Source: Crambe crambe (lineage: Eukaryota > Porifera > Demospongiae > Poecilosclerida > Crambeidae). From it: a stretch of DNA of 64,000 nt. The position numbers and the translations under genes were made by a program. Location: NCBI GenBank assembly GCA_963924555.1, contig OZ004595.1:4272599-4336598 (forward strand), in the 5' to 3' direction. The notes below the pieces were generated by a model. That model was not told where the DNA came from. It searched no databases and saw only the letters and a program-made list of their open reading frames with translations. Shown piece by piece: positions 47,133 through 59,000 of this stretch; within the stretch, counting starts at the first letter, position 1; every line of letters begins with the position of its first letter.

Positions 47133-47478
47133 CTGATCTTCTTATTATAATAATATAACTAAACTAATGTGTGGAAGAAAAAATTTTTTTTAAAATAAAA
47201 AGTGAAGTAGGGATAGTTAAAGAAGTCATAATCATAACTAGCTAAAAAACTAACTCTGGGAAAATTCATTTCCCAAGAGTTTTACCATTCAACAGATTCA
47301 GTAGTTCCAGTAGCATGTAATAGTAGTCGTTATAGTAGATTGCTAAAGCACTCTGAGAAACACCACAATCAAGGACTCCCTGTCTTGTTCCTTATAGTCT
47401 AGCACAACAATAACTTCAGGGTACAAACATCCTCTCAAAGTAGTGAACTGGAAAATAACACTCCTTTGATAATTAGCT

Positions 47479-47529
<51 letters not shown>

Positions 47530-48549
47530 AATTATTTCTGTATAATATTATGTGTTGTTCTAAAATATTAATATTATAGCTAGCTAAAGAGAGTCATAGA
47601 CAGAATGATCCATGCAGGAGAAGCCAGCAGGTACACGTAGCCACATGGCCAGAAAGTGTCACTGAAACTTTTCAGGATTTCACATGGTAGCTACTTCCTC
47701 TTCCTACAAGTAAGTAGCTATCTCTTCAAATTATTAGCTAAGTATCTAGCTATGTACCTAGCTTATGTTGATAGTAGCTCATTAACTATGTTAAATAGGC
47801 AGACTGGGCCCTATCTCCTGCTTCCACTGGCGAATTCTATACTGATGAGCTCCAAAAAGAGCAAAACGGAATGATCCAGTAGGTAAACTGAGATAACTGC
47901 CATCTCCGGATAGGTCATCTAATAGGATGAAGTAAATTAGCAGCTCAGGAGTTATGGAGTTCAGTTACCTTGACACTAGTCAAGCTGAGCATTGCTCACA
48001 ATCATCACCTATTACTAATAGCTAATAGGAACTGTAGCAATTAACTGCTGGTCTGATCACTTTTGGGGGTAAGTTAACCTTTGACGCTTATTCAATTAAC
48101 TAGCTCATGAACTACATAAGTGAGACCATAATACTATGTAGCCACACCCATTTCATTTGAACACCCCACTTACTAAAATTTTGCTTCCTACATAATTATT
48201 GTGTAATCATGCATTATAAAAATATAAGTCAAACACACAGCTAGCCATAAATGTATTAAATGATCAGTAGGTCAGAATTTGACCACTGCATACAGCATTA
48301 GCTATATGAAAACAAAGTAGCTAAGTTTGTGTCGTGTCTTAAGCGCAGGTCACCAGAACAAGAACTTAATCAAATGTACTCACTTTTACAGACTGACAAA
48401 AAACCAGTTGTATCTAGACTAACATGAATAATGATGTAATGATATAATTGTGAGCATGCTCAATACAACATACACATAAATTACCACATTTTGTCAGTAG
48501 CTAGAGTGAAGGATGATTGATTGCCACATGTTGAAATCTACGTATTAGC
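47133..48549. other. Intergenic; (GT)n microsatellite at 47481-47528
   Basis: No gene recognised. A clean GT dinucleotide run of about 24 units lies at 47481-47528. The rest is AT-rich. Confidence 0.5.
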
Positions 48550-49019
48550 TACTGTGCAGAGTCAATAACTTCATAGATTACATCACCACCTGTCACCTCA
48601 GACTCACCCTCTATGTTAGCTTGTGGCTTAGCTACTCCTTGAGGAACCATATGATGGGGTTTCAAATCTTGCCCCAACTTGTGGCTTGGATCCATATGCA
48701 AGATTATCCTTCAAGTCAAAGCTTGCCTCCACTTGTGAGTGATTTTGTGGAGAGTGCTGAATCCTTCTCTTATAGTGTATGGTGGTGGCCAAGAGCAGCA
48801 GAATAATAGCAATCAATACCAGAACTATCAGCACTAAAGCTATCACTCCAATTGTTCCTGACAATGGAATACCTATACAGTGACAATAAATATATAATTA
48901 GTCTTAAAAAGGACTCAACACAACTGTATAGCTGTAGGCTACAGGCACTAAAATTTCAATTTTCATTTCTGAGTCAGCATTTTTTGAGTATTGATTACCA
49001 TTATAGCCCTCCATTTTTG

Positions 49020-50300
49020 AGGCACTAATATTTTGAGGATAATTATTTCGTGGAATAATTTCAAGGATCATTAAAATTTTAAACCCCGCCTATGAAATGA
49101 AAATAATATAGCGCACACACATAGAACTGCGTGCTTTTGCAGCTCCCCTTGATGGTAGCTGCTGTCTCACTCAGAGAATTTGCCAGCATAGTGGGGTTAC
49201 ACCATGTTCTACTGCTCTTCTTCCTATTCAGCCTTTTTTCGATGAAATCTAGTGTATAGCCCTCTGGTGGTAGATCTCTGCTTCAACATGGTAGAGACTT
49301 TCGAGTTTGCTGCTTCAATAGAAGAGGGGGAACTGTCAGTGACATTATACCACTAGGATCTGGTAGTGGAAGATTTGTATGCTTTGAAGGATTTTTAGAG
49401 CTATAATAACGACAGAGAGCTGCACTGTACTACAGTTTGCACATGTGCGTACATGACATGTGGCTACGTCTATGTAGGCAAAATTATTTGAGGGCACAGT
49501 TTTCGTTTTCATGAAAATCTCGCAAATAAAGTGCCTCGAAAATAAAGTGCTATACGGTAAAATGGAAGCATAATTATTATTATAGAGGATTGAGTAGTGC
49601 TTGGTAAAATTGTTGTTCCAGTAAGGTCTGCATGAGAAATACCAACAGCTGATAATCATCATGAGCTGTGACTCATTTAGTTAGATAATTTAGCCAAGTG
49701 CTGAGAAGTTAGAGCATTAAATTTTGTGCAGTATGCATGTACAGGGACTACCTTATGCCTGGGGCATTTTGGAGTTGGTGTATTTATATGTCAGCTGAAT
49801 GAGCTGATCAGACTTATACAGCAGAGGCTGGTGGTGTCTTGAGTGGTAAAGATGCACCATCTGTGGTGGTGATGAAGTCAGGCGTCTTCATTCCAAGGAT
49901 GAGTTGGGAGCACCAGCAAGTGTGTCTTGAGTGTGGTAGGGTGAAGGTTTGGGCTCTATCAGACTGCAGATTGTAAGCTACTACCTGGCAATGCCGCATA
50001 GCTAACACTGATGGGTTGGTTCATTGTAGATGGTAAGGCATTGTGATAGGATGCAATTATTGTTAATTAGCGAGTGGCAGTTCTGTGCAGAAATACATTT
50101 TTAAGGGTTGCTAAACAGTAAAATAGCCAGAATAGAGCTTATAGTGGTAGTTAGAGCAGCAAGAAAACCAGTACCTAACAGTGAATATATGCTTAATTAA
50201 CCACATCCACCGGGGTGACCCAGGGGTCTAATTTGCATCTGGGGGTTTGACGAGAAACTGGGAATTAAGTTTGTGTGGCCTTATTAGTATGGTATAACTA
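49020..50300. other. Long intron region of copy B, no exon recognised
   Basis: Part of the tandem duplication: 49810-50040 matches 57575-57770 (GGTGGTGTCTTGAGTGGTAAAGATGCACCATCT...GGGAGCACCAGCAAGTGTGTCT). No frame is shared cleanly between the two copies, so I regard it as intron. Confidence 0.5.
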
Positions 50301-53090
50301 TAAATGCCTATTCTTGACTCATCAGTGGTGGTGGGGTTGGTAGGTGGAACTAAGACAGGGGGGCTGCTTGCTACACCTGATACTCCATTCCTGGCAGTCA
50401 CAAAGAACAGATATTTGACACCAGGGATCAGACCTACAGTAGTAAACACACTATGGATTTATGGAATGTGAGAGCTAATCAAAAAGTGGCTCGCTACAGT
50501 AAGTCCTTGGAGTGAATGATTAATGTCAGAGTATTATAGCTAGTGACAGATACAGATGCATGCATGAGAGAGTAAATTAATCATGACTCATTGCCAAGTG
50601 CCTTAGAGTGAGATGAATAATTGTGGGGGGGGGGGGGGGGGAAGGAGGGTCAAGTACACTGATTTGCTAGAAATACTTGGTAAAGATGGTCAAGTGCACA
50701 TAGTATTATTCAGTATAGCTACACATGCACAGTCAGCTTTGCACAGTACTGCACTGCACATGCATATACCAGTAATACCTGTGATAGTTCCCCTTGTAGT
50801 GTTGACTATAACTGCTTCTACATTAACAGAAGCTCCTTCTTCTTGATAGAACAAGACATAGATAGTGTCGTTCCTTCCACCAAAGTTCACTGGGGGGTCC
50901 CACACCAAGGTGACTGAGTCAGAAGTCTGAGACTCTATTTGAACATTTGTTACTGAGGAAGGGGGTTCTGAGGAGAAAGTTTCAAATTCAACATTTTTAG
51001 TGTGCATATAACACTTCTGTTTTTTACAGTGTGCATTAATTTTTAGGCCGGGCAACATTTATCTACAATAATGTTTCCAAGAATGCAAAAATTACTGACA
51101 TCAATGGTTCCAACTGGGACCAATTTTGCTGAGGAAAATTTGGTGACATGAGTGCCCCCCCCTCTTTTGGGAGGAGGGGCTATGTACAGTCAACAGAAGG
51201 AGGGGAGGGGACCATTTTTTGATAACATAATGGTTGCCTCTGAAAATCCTTGTATAGATGCTAGTGGGCTATGTATGATCATGACACAACTGACCATTTC
51301 TGGCAACATGAAAAGTCCAGATTCCCCCTTGATAATAATAATGGCCTCAATGATGTTTAGACAACACTCTCCCAATTGTGGGGTTTGGTCCAAAATTTAA
51401 TGTGTGTTGACTAGGGGACAATTATTGGGAAGATGTCTCTATAGCTATCCCATTATAGGCAATATAAAATAAGCAATGAATCAATCAAGACTGGCAGTAA
51501 ACATTATTCATCTCAGCATTATGTAGAATGCCTAGCGCCTTCAAGGGCTGTAGCTATGTGATTTGTCACCCAAGCCCTGTAACAAGGGAGTAACTCCTGT
51601 ATAAATTACATACTGCCCAAGGTAAAGGCTTGCTATAACAGCCACCTGGTAATGTTTACATAGCTAGCTACATCATCTGCTAGAAGGTAGCCATGCAACT
51701 AGCTGTATACGTTTGTAAGGTTGCAGTAATTTTTGGCAAGCAGCTGCACTAGCTAGCTAGGTAGTATCTGGGAATGTACTATAATTATGGATGTTGAGAT
51801 CACAATAATATCACCACTCATTGAAGCTGAAACTGCCAACTTTGCATACAATGATGTACACTTGATATGCATGACCAGGTTGCAATTAGCTAACCTGGTA
51901 TAGCTAGCTAGGTCTAGACTCAAGATCAACAAATTTTTCAATGTTTCTAACCATTCATAAATTTCCAGGGCTGACATAGAAGTGTCTAGACAGCAGGCCT
52001 AATACATTCTAGGAAACTGTTGTTATCATAAAGATAATAAAAGTAGGCACTTCATATCAACCACTATGAAAAATAGGAGATATCCTAGCCTGAAACCTGT
52101 AGGAAACTTGGTAAAGAAATTCATAGAATACGCAAGCGCACGGCATGTTTCTGTGTTTCCTATTCAAAATCTTATGAAATATGCCGTGCCCTTGTGTATC
52201 TTACAAAAAAAACACTGCGTTTCCTTCAAGTTTCTCTTGGAAATGCAAAGGAAATCTCTAATTTTTTCATAGTGAACTGTCTGGCCTTTGAAGTAGCCAT
52301 GCACAATGTACAACTGATGGCTTCAAGGTTGATGTATAGGCTGTAATTACTTTTATGTATAGGTTAGATCACACAGTGAGTGACTGCCACTGTCTACGAG
52401 GTTTATAATAGATACGGAGGCGGAGCCGAGGAATAGTCATGCCAGAGTATATAAACTGTGTACAGTCTTATGACAACCACAGGTCACTAAGTTGATCAAG
52501 TGGACACATAATATGAAATATTACAGACCATTGGTTATGACAAACCCACTGACTTAATTATGTGCATTATATGTAGAGGTGCATTATCATGAGTCTAGCT
52601 GTTTCATGCCTTTGATTCTTGCATTCATTGCAGGTGTATGCACTATCTCAGTCCATGTGTGTAATGTGCAGTAGTAAGTCTGTTAAAGCAGTCAAGGTCT
52701 TTGTTAAGTAGTACTCCAACTTCTGTGTCTGTACCTCTAGCTAAATCAGATGAGCATAAACAAAGAACTATCAGTGCAAAAGCAGTACAGTACTGTTCGG
52801 GAAATTGTGGTGGCTAATTTAAGCTACCAGGTGCTCAATTTTATACCAAAGCTATTCTTGAGTCATCCTAATCCTGGGAACACTCTGGCTTACGGGTGCA
52901 TGGAGGGTCCTCCTCTCCTGGTGCTCTGTAGTAGCCCTCCACACAGGGACATACCACCAACCCATGTTCCACACCCACACTGTTCTCAGGACAGTTACGA
53001 CACTCACCATAAGTCATTGACAGGTAAGTACCAGCCATACAACCTATAAACAACACAGAGTTACAGAGTTTCATATTCACAATGATATTT

Positions 53091-53306
53091 TTTAAAGGTG
53101 TTATCATGTAATGAGATGGTGAAGGAGGATTGAAGAAAAACTGGCAACCCAAGTGACCCCGCAACCCACCAGCTGAGTTTGAACCCACAGCATCTGACTT
53201 TAGCCGTCATAGCCACAGGACCCAACCGAATGAGCCACCAGGCACCCAGGAACCAGCTCTCTCCAATCCACCTTATATACTGCATTACATGATAACACCT
53301 TTAAAA
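53091..53306 (-). mobile_element. Inverted-repeat element containing a tRNA-derived SINE-like body
   Basis: TTTTAAAGGTGTTATCATGTAATG at 53090-53114 pairs with CATTACATGATAACACCTTTAAAA at 53283-53306. On the minus strand the interior has pol III-type boxes: TGGCTCATTCGG (A box, about 53237-53226) and GGGTTCAAACTC (B box, about 53186-53174), about 45 bp apart. The combination looks like a tRNA-derived SINE captured within, or forming, a MITE-like unit. It lies in an intron of copy B. Confidence 0.6.
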
Positions 53307-54322
53307 CATGCTTAGATGAGAGATAACCATCGTTTGTGAATTTTCACAATGATATTATCCTTAATAGTCTAACCTTCATTACATGAGGCTCCATTCTCTG
53401 TTGCCCGGAATCCTTGGTTACACTGACAACCTGACACAACACTCCATGTCCCTCCTGGGCTACAGGTCAGAATTGGTGCTGCTCCACTCTCTGTACCACC
53501 ATTAGCTACACACTGTCCTGTCACTCTGAGTGACTCTTGACTTGGTGTTGTAATTCGAGGGGAAAGGGTCTCTGGTCGAATCATAAGTCCTACAGTTTCT
53601 TGGGGGCAGACATTGTAGAATACTATGACACGAGTAACTGTTAAACATGTATCTTCATCTCTAATAGCAAGGTAGAATCCACTTTCATTAGTTGCAAAGT
53701 TGAGATACCTGGTCTGATTCTGTAAATCGCCATGATCATTTGGGACTAATCTACTTATTAGCACATAGTTACTGGTATTCCTGGCTGAAACACTGTTAAT
53801 AGTAGATGTCTCATATCCGTACCATGAGGAGATCCTTGAGCAGCCCTCAATACAACCTTCCTGCTCAAATTCGATTTTGAGGCAAACGAGTCCCATCGAC
53901 TATTGTTCTGTTGATGAACTGTGTAATCAGCCAGTTATCCTGGACACCATCTCTGAAACCACATGCAGTCACTCTCTGTCGGCAAGCATTGTCAGCACTC
54001 TGGAACCACTGCAAATATAAAACACACTAGAAGTAAAATACTAGCAAATCCACTTCTCTTACAGTAGCTCCCCTGCCTTCTGTCTGAATACCATCAACAT
54101 CCACCTGCTGCCATACAGCACCACTTAGTGATGAATGTAGTGGTAAGAGTCCATCAGTATCCTTGCATCGACAGGGTATATTGGAGGAGCAACTCCTAGC
54201 ACATTGGGTAAAGTATTTGAACAGAATGAGTTACCATCTCCAGGAGCCTGAGCAAGGACCACTGATGGCAGAGCAGTCAAAAACATGAAAAAAATACCAC
54301 TATACATCATGCTCATAGCCAT

Positions 54323-56044
54323 ACCAGTGGACTAGTTAGTTGCTGCAGTAGTTAGCTATAGTGTAGCTAGAGGAAAATAGATAGTTAGTTAGTATAGTTA
54401 GTTCAGTAGTTAGCCACTGAAAAGTATGGCTTTTATCAAGAATAGCTAGGTATAGCTCAGACTTTATGGCTCATATTCTAGTAGCTATAGATGACATCTA
54501 TCAAGCTATCAGTCTAGCACTGAAGTAGCAAATAATGGGTGTGGCAGAAGCTTGGTATTCACATGATACTTGATATTATAGCCAGTCAGATAGCTAAGGA
54601 AGTTACAGCAGGAGTCATGGCTATAGCTACCTATGTACTAAGAACAAGCTGATTTAATAATGTCAGGGATGGTATATATGTACATCATGGTAGAATTTTG
54701 AAGGAGTTCTTAATGAGATTCATAGGTGCTGATGAATTTTTTCATATCCAATACATACAGCTTGCTTGCTTAGTAGTAGATTTGATTACTGTTTAAGATT
54801 CTACTTAGCTTGGTGGTGTTGCTAATAAGAACCATTCAGTGACTTATGGTGAGTGTCCTGAGAACAGTGTGGGTGTGGAACCTGGGTTGGCAGTACAGAG
54901 CATCAGAAGAGGACGACCTTCAAATGCACTCAGAATCTCTCCATTATAAAATAGTTATAGTTATTCTCTCAGTCTTCATAACCCCCTTTTCCAGTGAGAT
55001 AAGTAGTTTCTTAGACCATAGATACTGTACATACATGAGTATGTATGTACAGTATCTATGCTTAGACCCTTACTCTAATTATGTGGGAACCCCCAGAAAG
55101 GGCACATGTAGTCTCTCTTGTCTTAAAACATAATAAAAATAAGAAGGAAATTCTATTCATGGGGAGGCATTCATATGCTCTAGCTCCCTAGCCTCCCTCA
55201 TCATCTCCACATGTAATTAATATGACATGTCATGCAGGATTTTAGATTTTAATGGAGCAGGGATAGATTTCATGGTGGTCCCTGGATTCCTGCATTAAAT
55301 TTTAAAGACTGTCTGTCTTAATTATTAGACCACTTTCTAATGCATACCAATTGGTTTTATCTATCATTCCCAACCAAAGACCACCCTATTTTGGACCACT
55401 TCTGGTGAATGAGCTGAAATGAAACTGACCTTACTCTATAACTGAAGAATAATCTTTGGCATGGGACGATTATTTATCCCAGTAGCTACCAATTTTCAGT
55501 GTACAGTTGAACCTCGGTTATCTGAACATCTTTGTCCGAACTTTTTTTTCCAGGTCCCAGCATCAGAAATAAGAGAATTGGTCATAAGCATAATTTTTTT
55601 TTGTCAGACATCAAGTGCTGGAAATTGCAGGCCAGCCATTTGTTGCTGTGATATTTCCACTAATTTGCTTCCAATCTTTACCTTTCCCCTCTTTGGAGCT
55701 GATGATTTTATAGTAGCTATAATGTATTATATTAAGACTAACCGATTTTTAATCGTGGCTGTCTGCTCACAAAGATCAATGAACATGCACTCAATATACG
55801 TATATATAGGATAATGAAATCAAACACCTACTATCACTTTAGTAGCTAACTCTTATAAATTGTATAGCTATTATATCAGACACACAGCTAGCTAGTGCTA
55901 TAAATAATCAATAGATCAATATAAGTAAGTATTTGATCATAACTGAATGCACAAATGTTTATTAAAACAACTTTTTTTTATTATGTAGCTATCTAACAGC
56001 GAAGGATGATTACCACATGATTGAACTCTTCCATTAGCTAGCTA
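54323..56044. other. Spacer between Eph-like copies, with an inverted exon fragment
   Basis: At 54843-54920 the plus strand carries a piece of the GCC exon in reverse orientation relative to the array (ATGGTGAGTGTCCTGAGAACAGTGTGGG..., translating GECPENSVGVEPGLAV in shifted frames). ACTGTACATACAT / ATGTATGTACAGT at 55026-55056 forms a short palindrome. Otherwise no coding signal. Confidence 0.6.
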
Positions 56045-59000
56045 TTACTGTGCATGGTCAATAACTTCATAGTTTCCATCACCACCTGTCATCTCAGACT
56101 CACCCTCTATGTTAGCTTGTGGCTTACTCCTTGAGGATCCATACGATGGGTTTTCATTCAGGTCAAAACTTGCCCCCACCTGTGGCTTGGATCCATATGC
56201 AAGATTACCCTTCAAGTCAAAGCTTGCCTCCACTTGTGAGTGACTTTGTGGAGAGTGCTGAATCTTTCTCTTATAGTGTATGGTAGTGGCCAACAGGAGC
56301 AGAATAATAGCAATCAATACCAGAACTATCAGCACTAAAACTATTACTCCAATTCCGGCTCCTGACAATTGAATACCTATAGTGACAATAATAGTATTGT
56401 CTATGGAATAATAATTAGTCTTAAAAAAGTCTCAACACAGCTGTATATTAATTACTAGCTAGCTGTAGGCTATAGACACAAAATTCAGGCTCGTGCAAGC
56501 AGAAGTAATTTTCATTGTTGAGTCAGCATTTTTTATTATTGATTAAAATAGAAGCATATTATTATGATGGTCTAACTTAGTATTCTTTGTGTATCAAGAT
56601 GGTGTCCTCGTTGCTGTCTCACTTTCTTCCTTGGCTCAAATACCTGTGTCATTGTTCTTGGCTTACTAATTGTCCAGCTCTGTTCATGGACATCTAGTCT
56701 GGAGTCTCTGGCTTCATTTTCTCGTAGTCTCCTGGTTCAATCTCTGATATTTCTTTCATGCTGAAGCTCTGGGTTACAAAATCTGGCTGGCCTGAAGTAG
56801 CTGTAGCACATCTGCACAGCTAATGACATCTATACTAATGACATACCAACCATCAACCAACTTAGCACTTTGTCTTGGCACTCCAGTACCAAGACCAAAA
56901 ATTATGACTAGAGCATTGTGGGGTGAGCCTGGTGATCCTGATCTGTATGTGGTTAGATGTTTGTTGTGCATGGTGAACTGCTTGATACGTGTATTTGCTT
57001 GATATAAGATGGAATGGACTAAGAAGGCAATCTAAGAAAAATCATTGTGTGGTGCATATTATTTTACATGTGATTTTTACTGATGGATGATTAACCATAA
57101 CTTCGAGCTATCTGTGCTCTGTGTGTGATGTAATCATAAATGGTACACATGTGCATACGCTATGTGCAGAAGAAAACACTGAAGTGTAGATGTATGTAGT
57201 ATTTTATAATGTGCAACATTTGACAGCAAGTGAACAAGTATAGTACTCCAGTAGCTTTTGGTGAATATAGGCTTCATGCTTCTCCTTACATAACTAAGAT
57301 TTGCTGCTTTTCCAGCCAGGCAGGTGTATAAATTGGAAGCTGTATAATCCTTACCGCAGAGTACTTAGCTAATAAGCCATGCAAGTACTGAGAAGTTGGA
57401 GCATGCGCAATATGATGTGCAGGGGCACTACCTAATGCCTGGGAATTGTAAGCGATGTGAATAGCCAGTTTCAAAGTGATGCATCACTTACAGAAAAAAA
57501 TTGTTCAAGATGACAGAAGAGTTGCATCTATATGTCAGCTGATCACAGTTATTTCTTCATCTCTACTACAGTAGAAGCTGCTGTGGTGTCTCGAGTGGTA
57601 AGGATGCACCATCTATAGTGGTGATGAAGCAAGTGTCTTCATTGTTGGCTTTGGGAGCACCAGCAAGTGTGTCTCGAGTGTGGTTGGGTGAAGGTTTGGG
57701 CTCTATTAAACTTCGGGCTGCAAGCTGCTATACTCGGCAAAACACTGATGATCGTAGATGGTAAGGCATCATGATAGGATGCTATTATTGTTTAGTTGCT
57801 CCATGCAGCCAACAATCACTACAGAAAACTCTTAGTCAAGATGAGTGTATAACAGATTTGTTTCACAGAATTAAGTCTTCGCTATTGTTTGGGATATATC
57901 ACTGCTATGGTGATGTACACACACATGAAACTGAAATTCACTATACCTGGGATTTAAATTTCAGGAGAGAAGCACCACTACAGAAAACTCTTAGATACGT
58001 AGTTATGTTTGTTTCACAGAATTAAGCCTCCACTATTGTTTGAGATATACGTATCACTGCTATGGTGATGATTACATACACATGAAACTGGACTTCACTA
58101 TTTAATCTAAACTTTTTAATGTGTAGTGTCGTGAAGTAATAACTTCATAAGTGCAGTTCTGATTTGTGTTGTTTGAAGATCAGTTATATAACATAGGTGT
58201 AAGAATGCCCCCCCCCCCCCAAAAAAACAAACAAAAAAAAAACAAAACAAAAAACAACAACAACAACGAAAAATTATGATGAGGAGAATATTCCAAACAC
58301 AAAAAAGGAGTATTTGCCATATGGACCCCCCCCCTCAATCAGAAATTTCAGTGTACGTATATAGTCAAGTTCCTCATAGCTATCTACATAATGCAATGCA
58401 ATAAAATGAAAGCATATGGTACAGTTTCAGCTTCCAATTATACAACTTATAGTATTACTCTTGACTCACCAGTGGTGGTGGGGTCAGTAGGTGGAACAAA
58501 GACAGTGGGTTTGTTTGCTACATCTGATACTCCATTCTTGACAGTCACAAAGAACTGATAGTTGACACCAGGGGTCAGACCTGAGGCACCACACATACAC
58601 ACACACATCAGAAAAATGCATGATTAGTTAGCTCTATAAGATTGAGAGAGCCATACACTTGTACAATCAAAAGTGGCTTGCCACAATAAGGCCATTAGCT
58701 AGTATAGCTGCAGACATATCCATGCATGAGAGAGTAGTTAAATTAATCGTACTAATTTTAACGTTGTTCTTAGGGTAGTCCATTTTTTATATAGTAGATT
58801 CTACACTATCAGATCTAACATATTAGAGCCTAATGACAACTAACAACTAAGATATTTCTAATATTTGGCTAGCAAGCAGCTTAGTCGCTAAATGAGAACC
58901 ATCTACTTAAGATACCCGCCAAATCCGAAAGTGCTAAATCAGTACTCACTAAAAATACCAGGTAACTGCTATGTAGCTACCTGTGATAGTTCCCATGGTA

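Larger units (their letters stand above)
48550..54322 (-). pseudogene. Eph-receptor-like, kinase-less membrane protein, decayed copy B
   Basis: Same exon order as the intact copy at 56045-61768: signal peptide and start of ligand-binding domain (54322-54064), rest of the domain and Cys-rich part (~54008-53371), GCC2/GCC3 repeat (~53045-52892), FN3 halves (~50972-50779 and ~50435-50322), and TM plus tail (~48870-48550). It is broken: a ~10-bp deletion in exon 1 gives YHYIHH-stop, an ~11-bp deletion in exon 2 gives a stop after RLPQNRI, and a 4-bp insertion (GCTA/AGCT) in the tail gives SRSS-stop, removing the C-terminal YEVID segment that is still readable downstream. The TM segment (VLIVLVLIAIILLLLATTI) survives. 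It is probably non-functional, though a short product is possible. Confidence 0.85.

Noticed and set aside
49810..50040. Extra exon for the Eph-like genes (PHSRHTCWCS frame)
   Set aside because: Present in both tandem copies but without a shared open frame or splice sites; regarded as duplicated intron.
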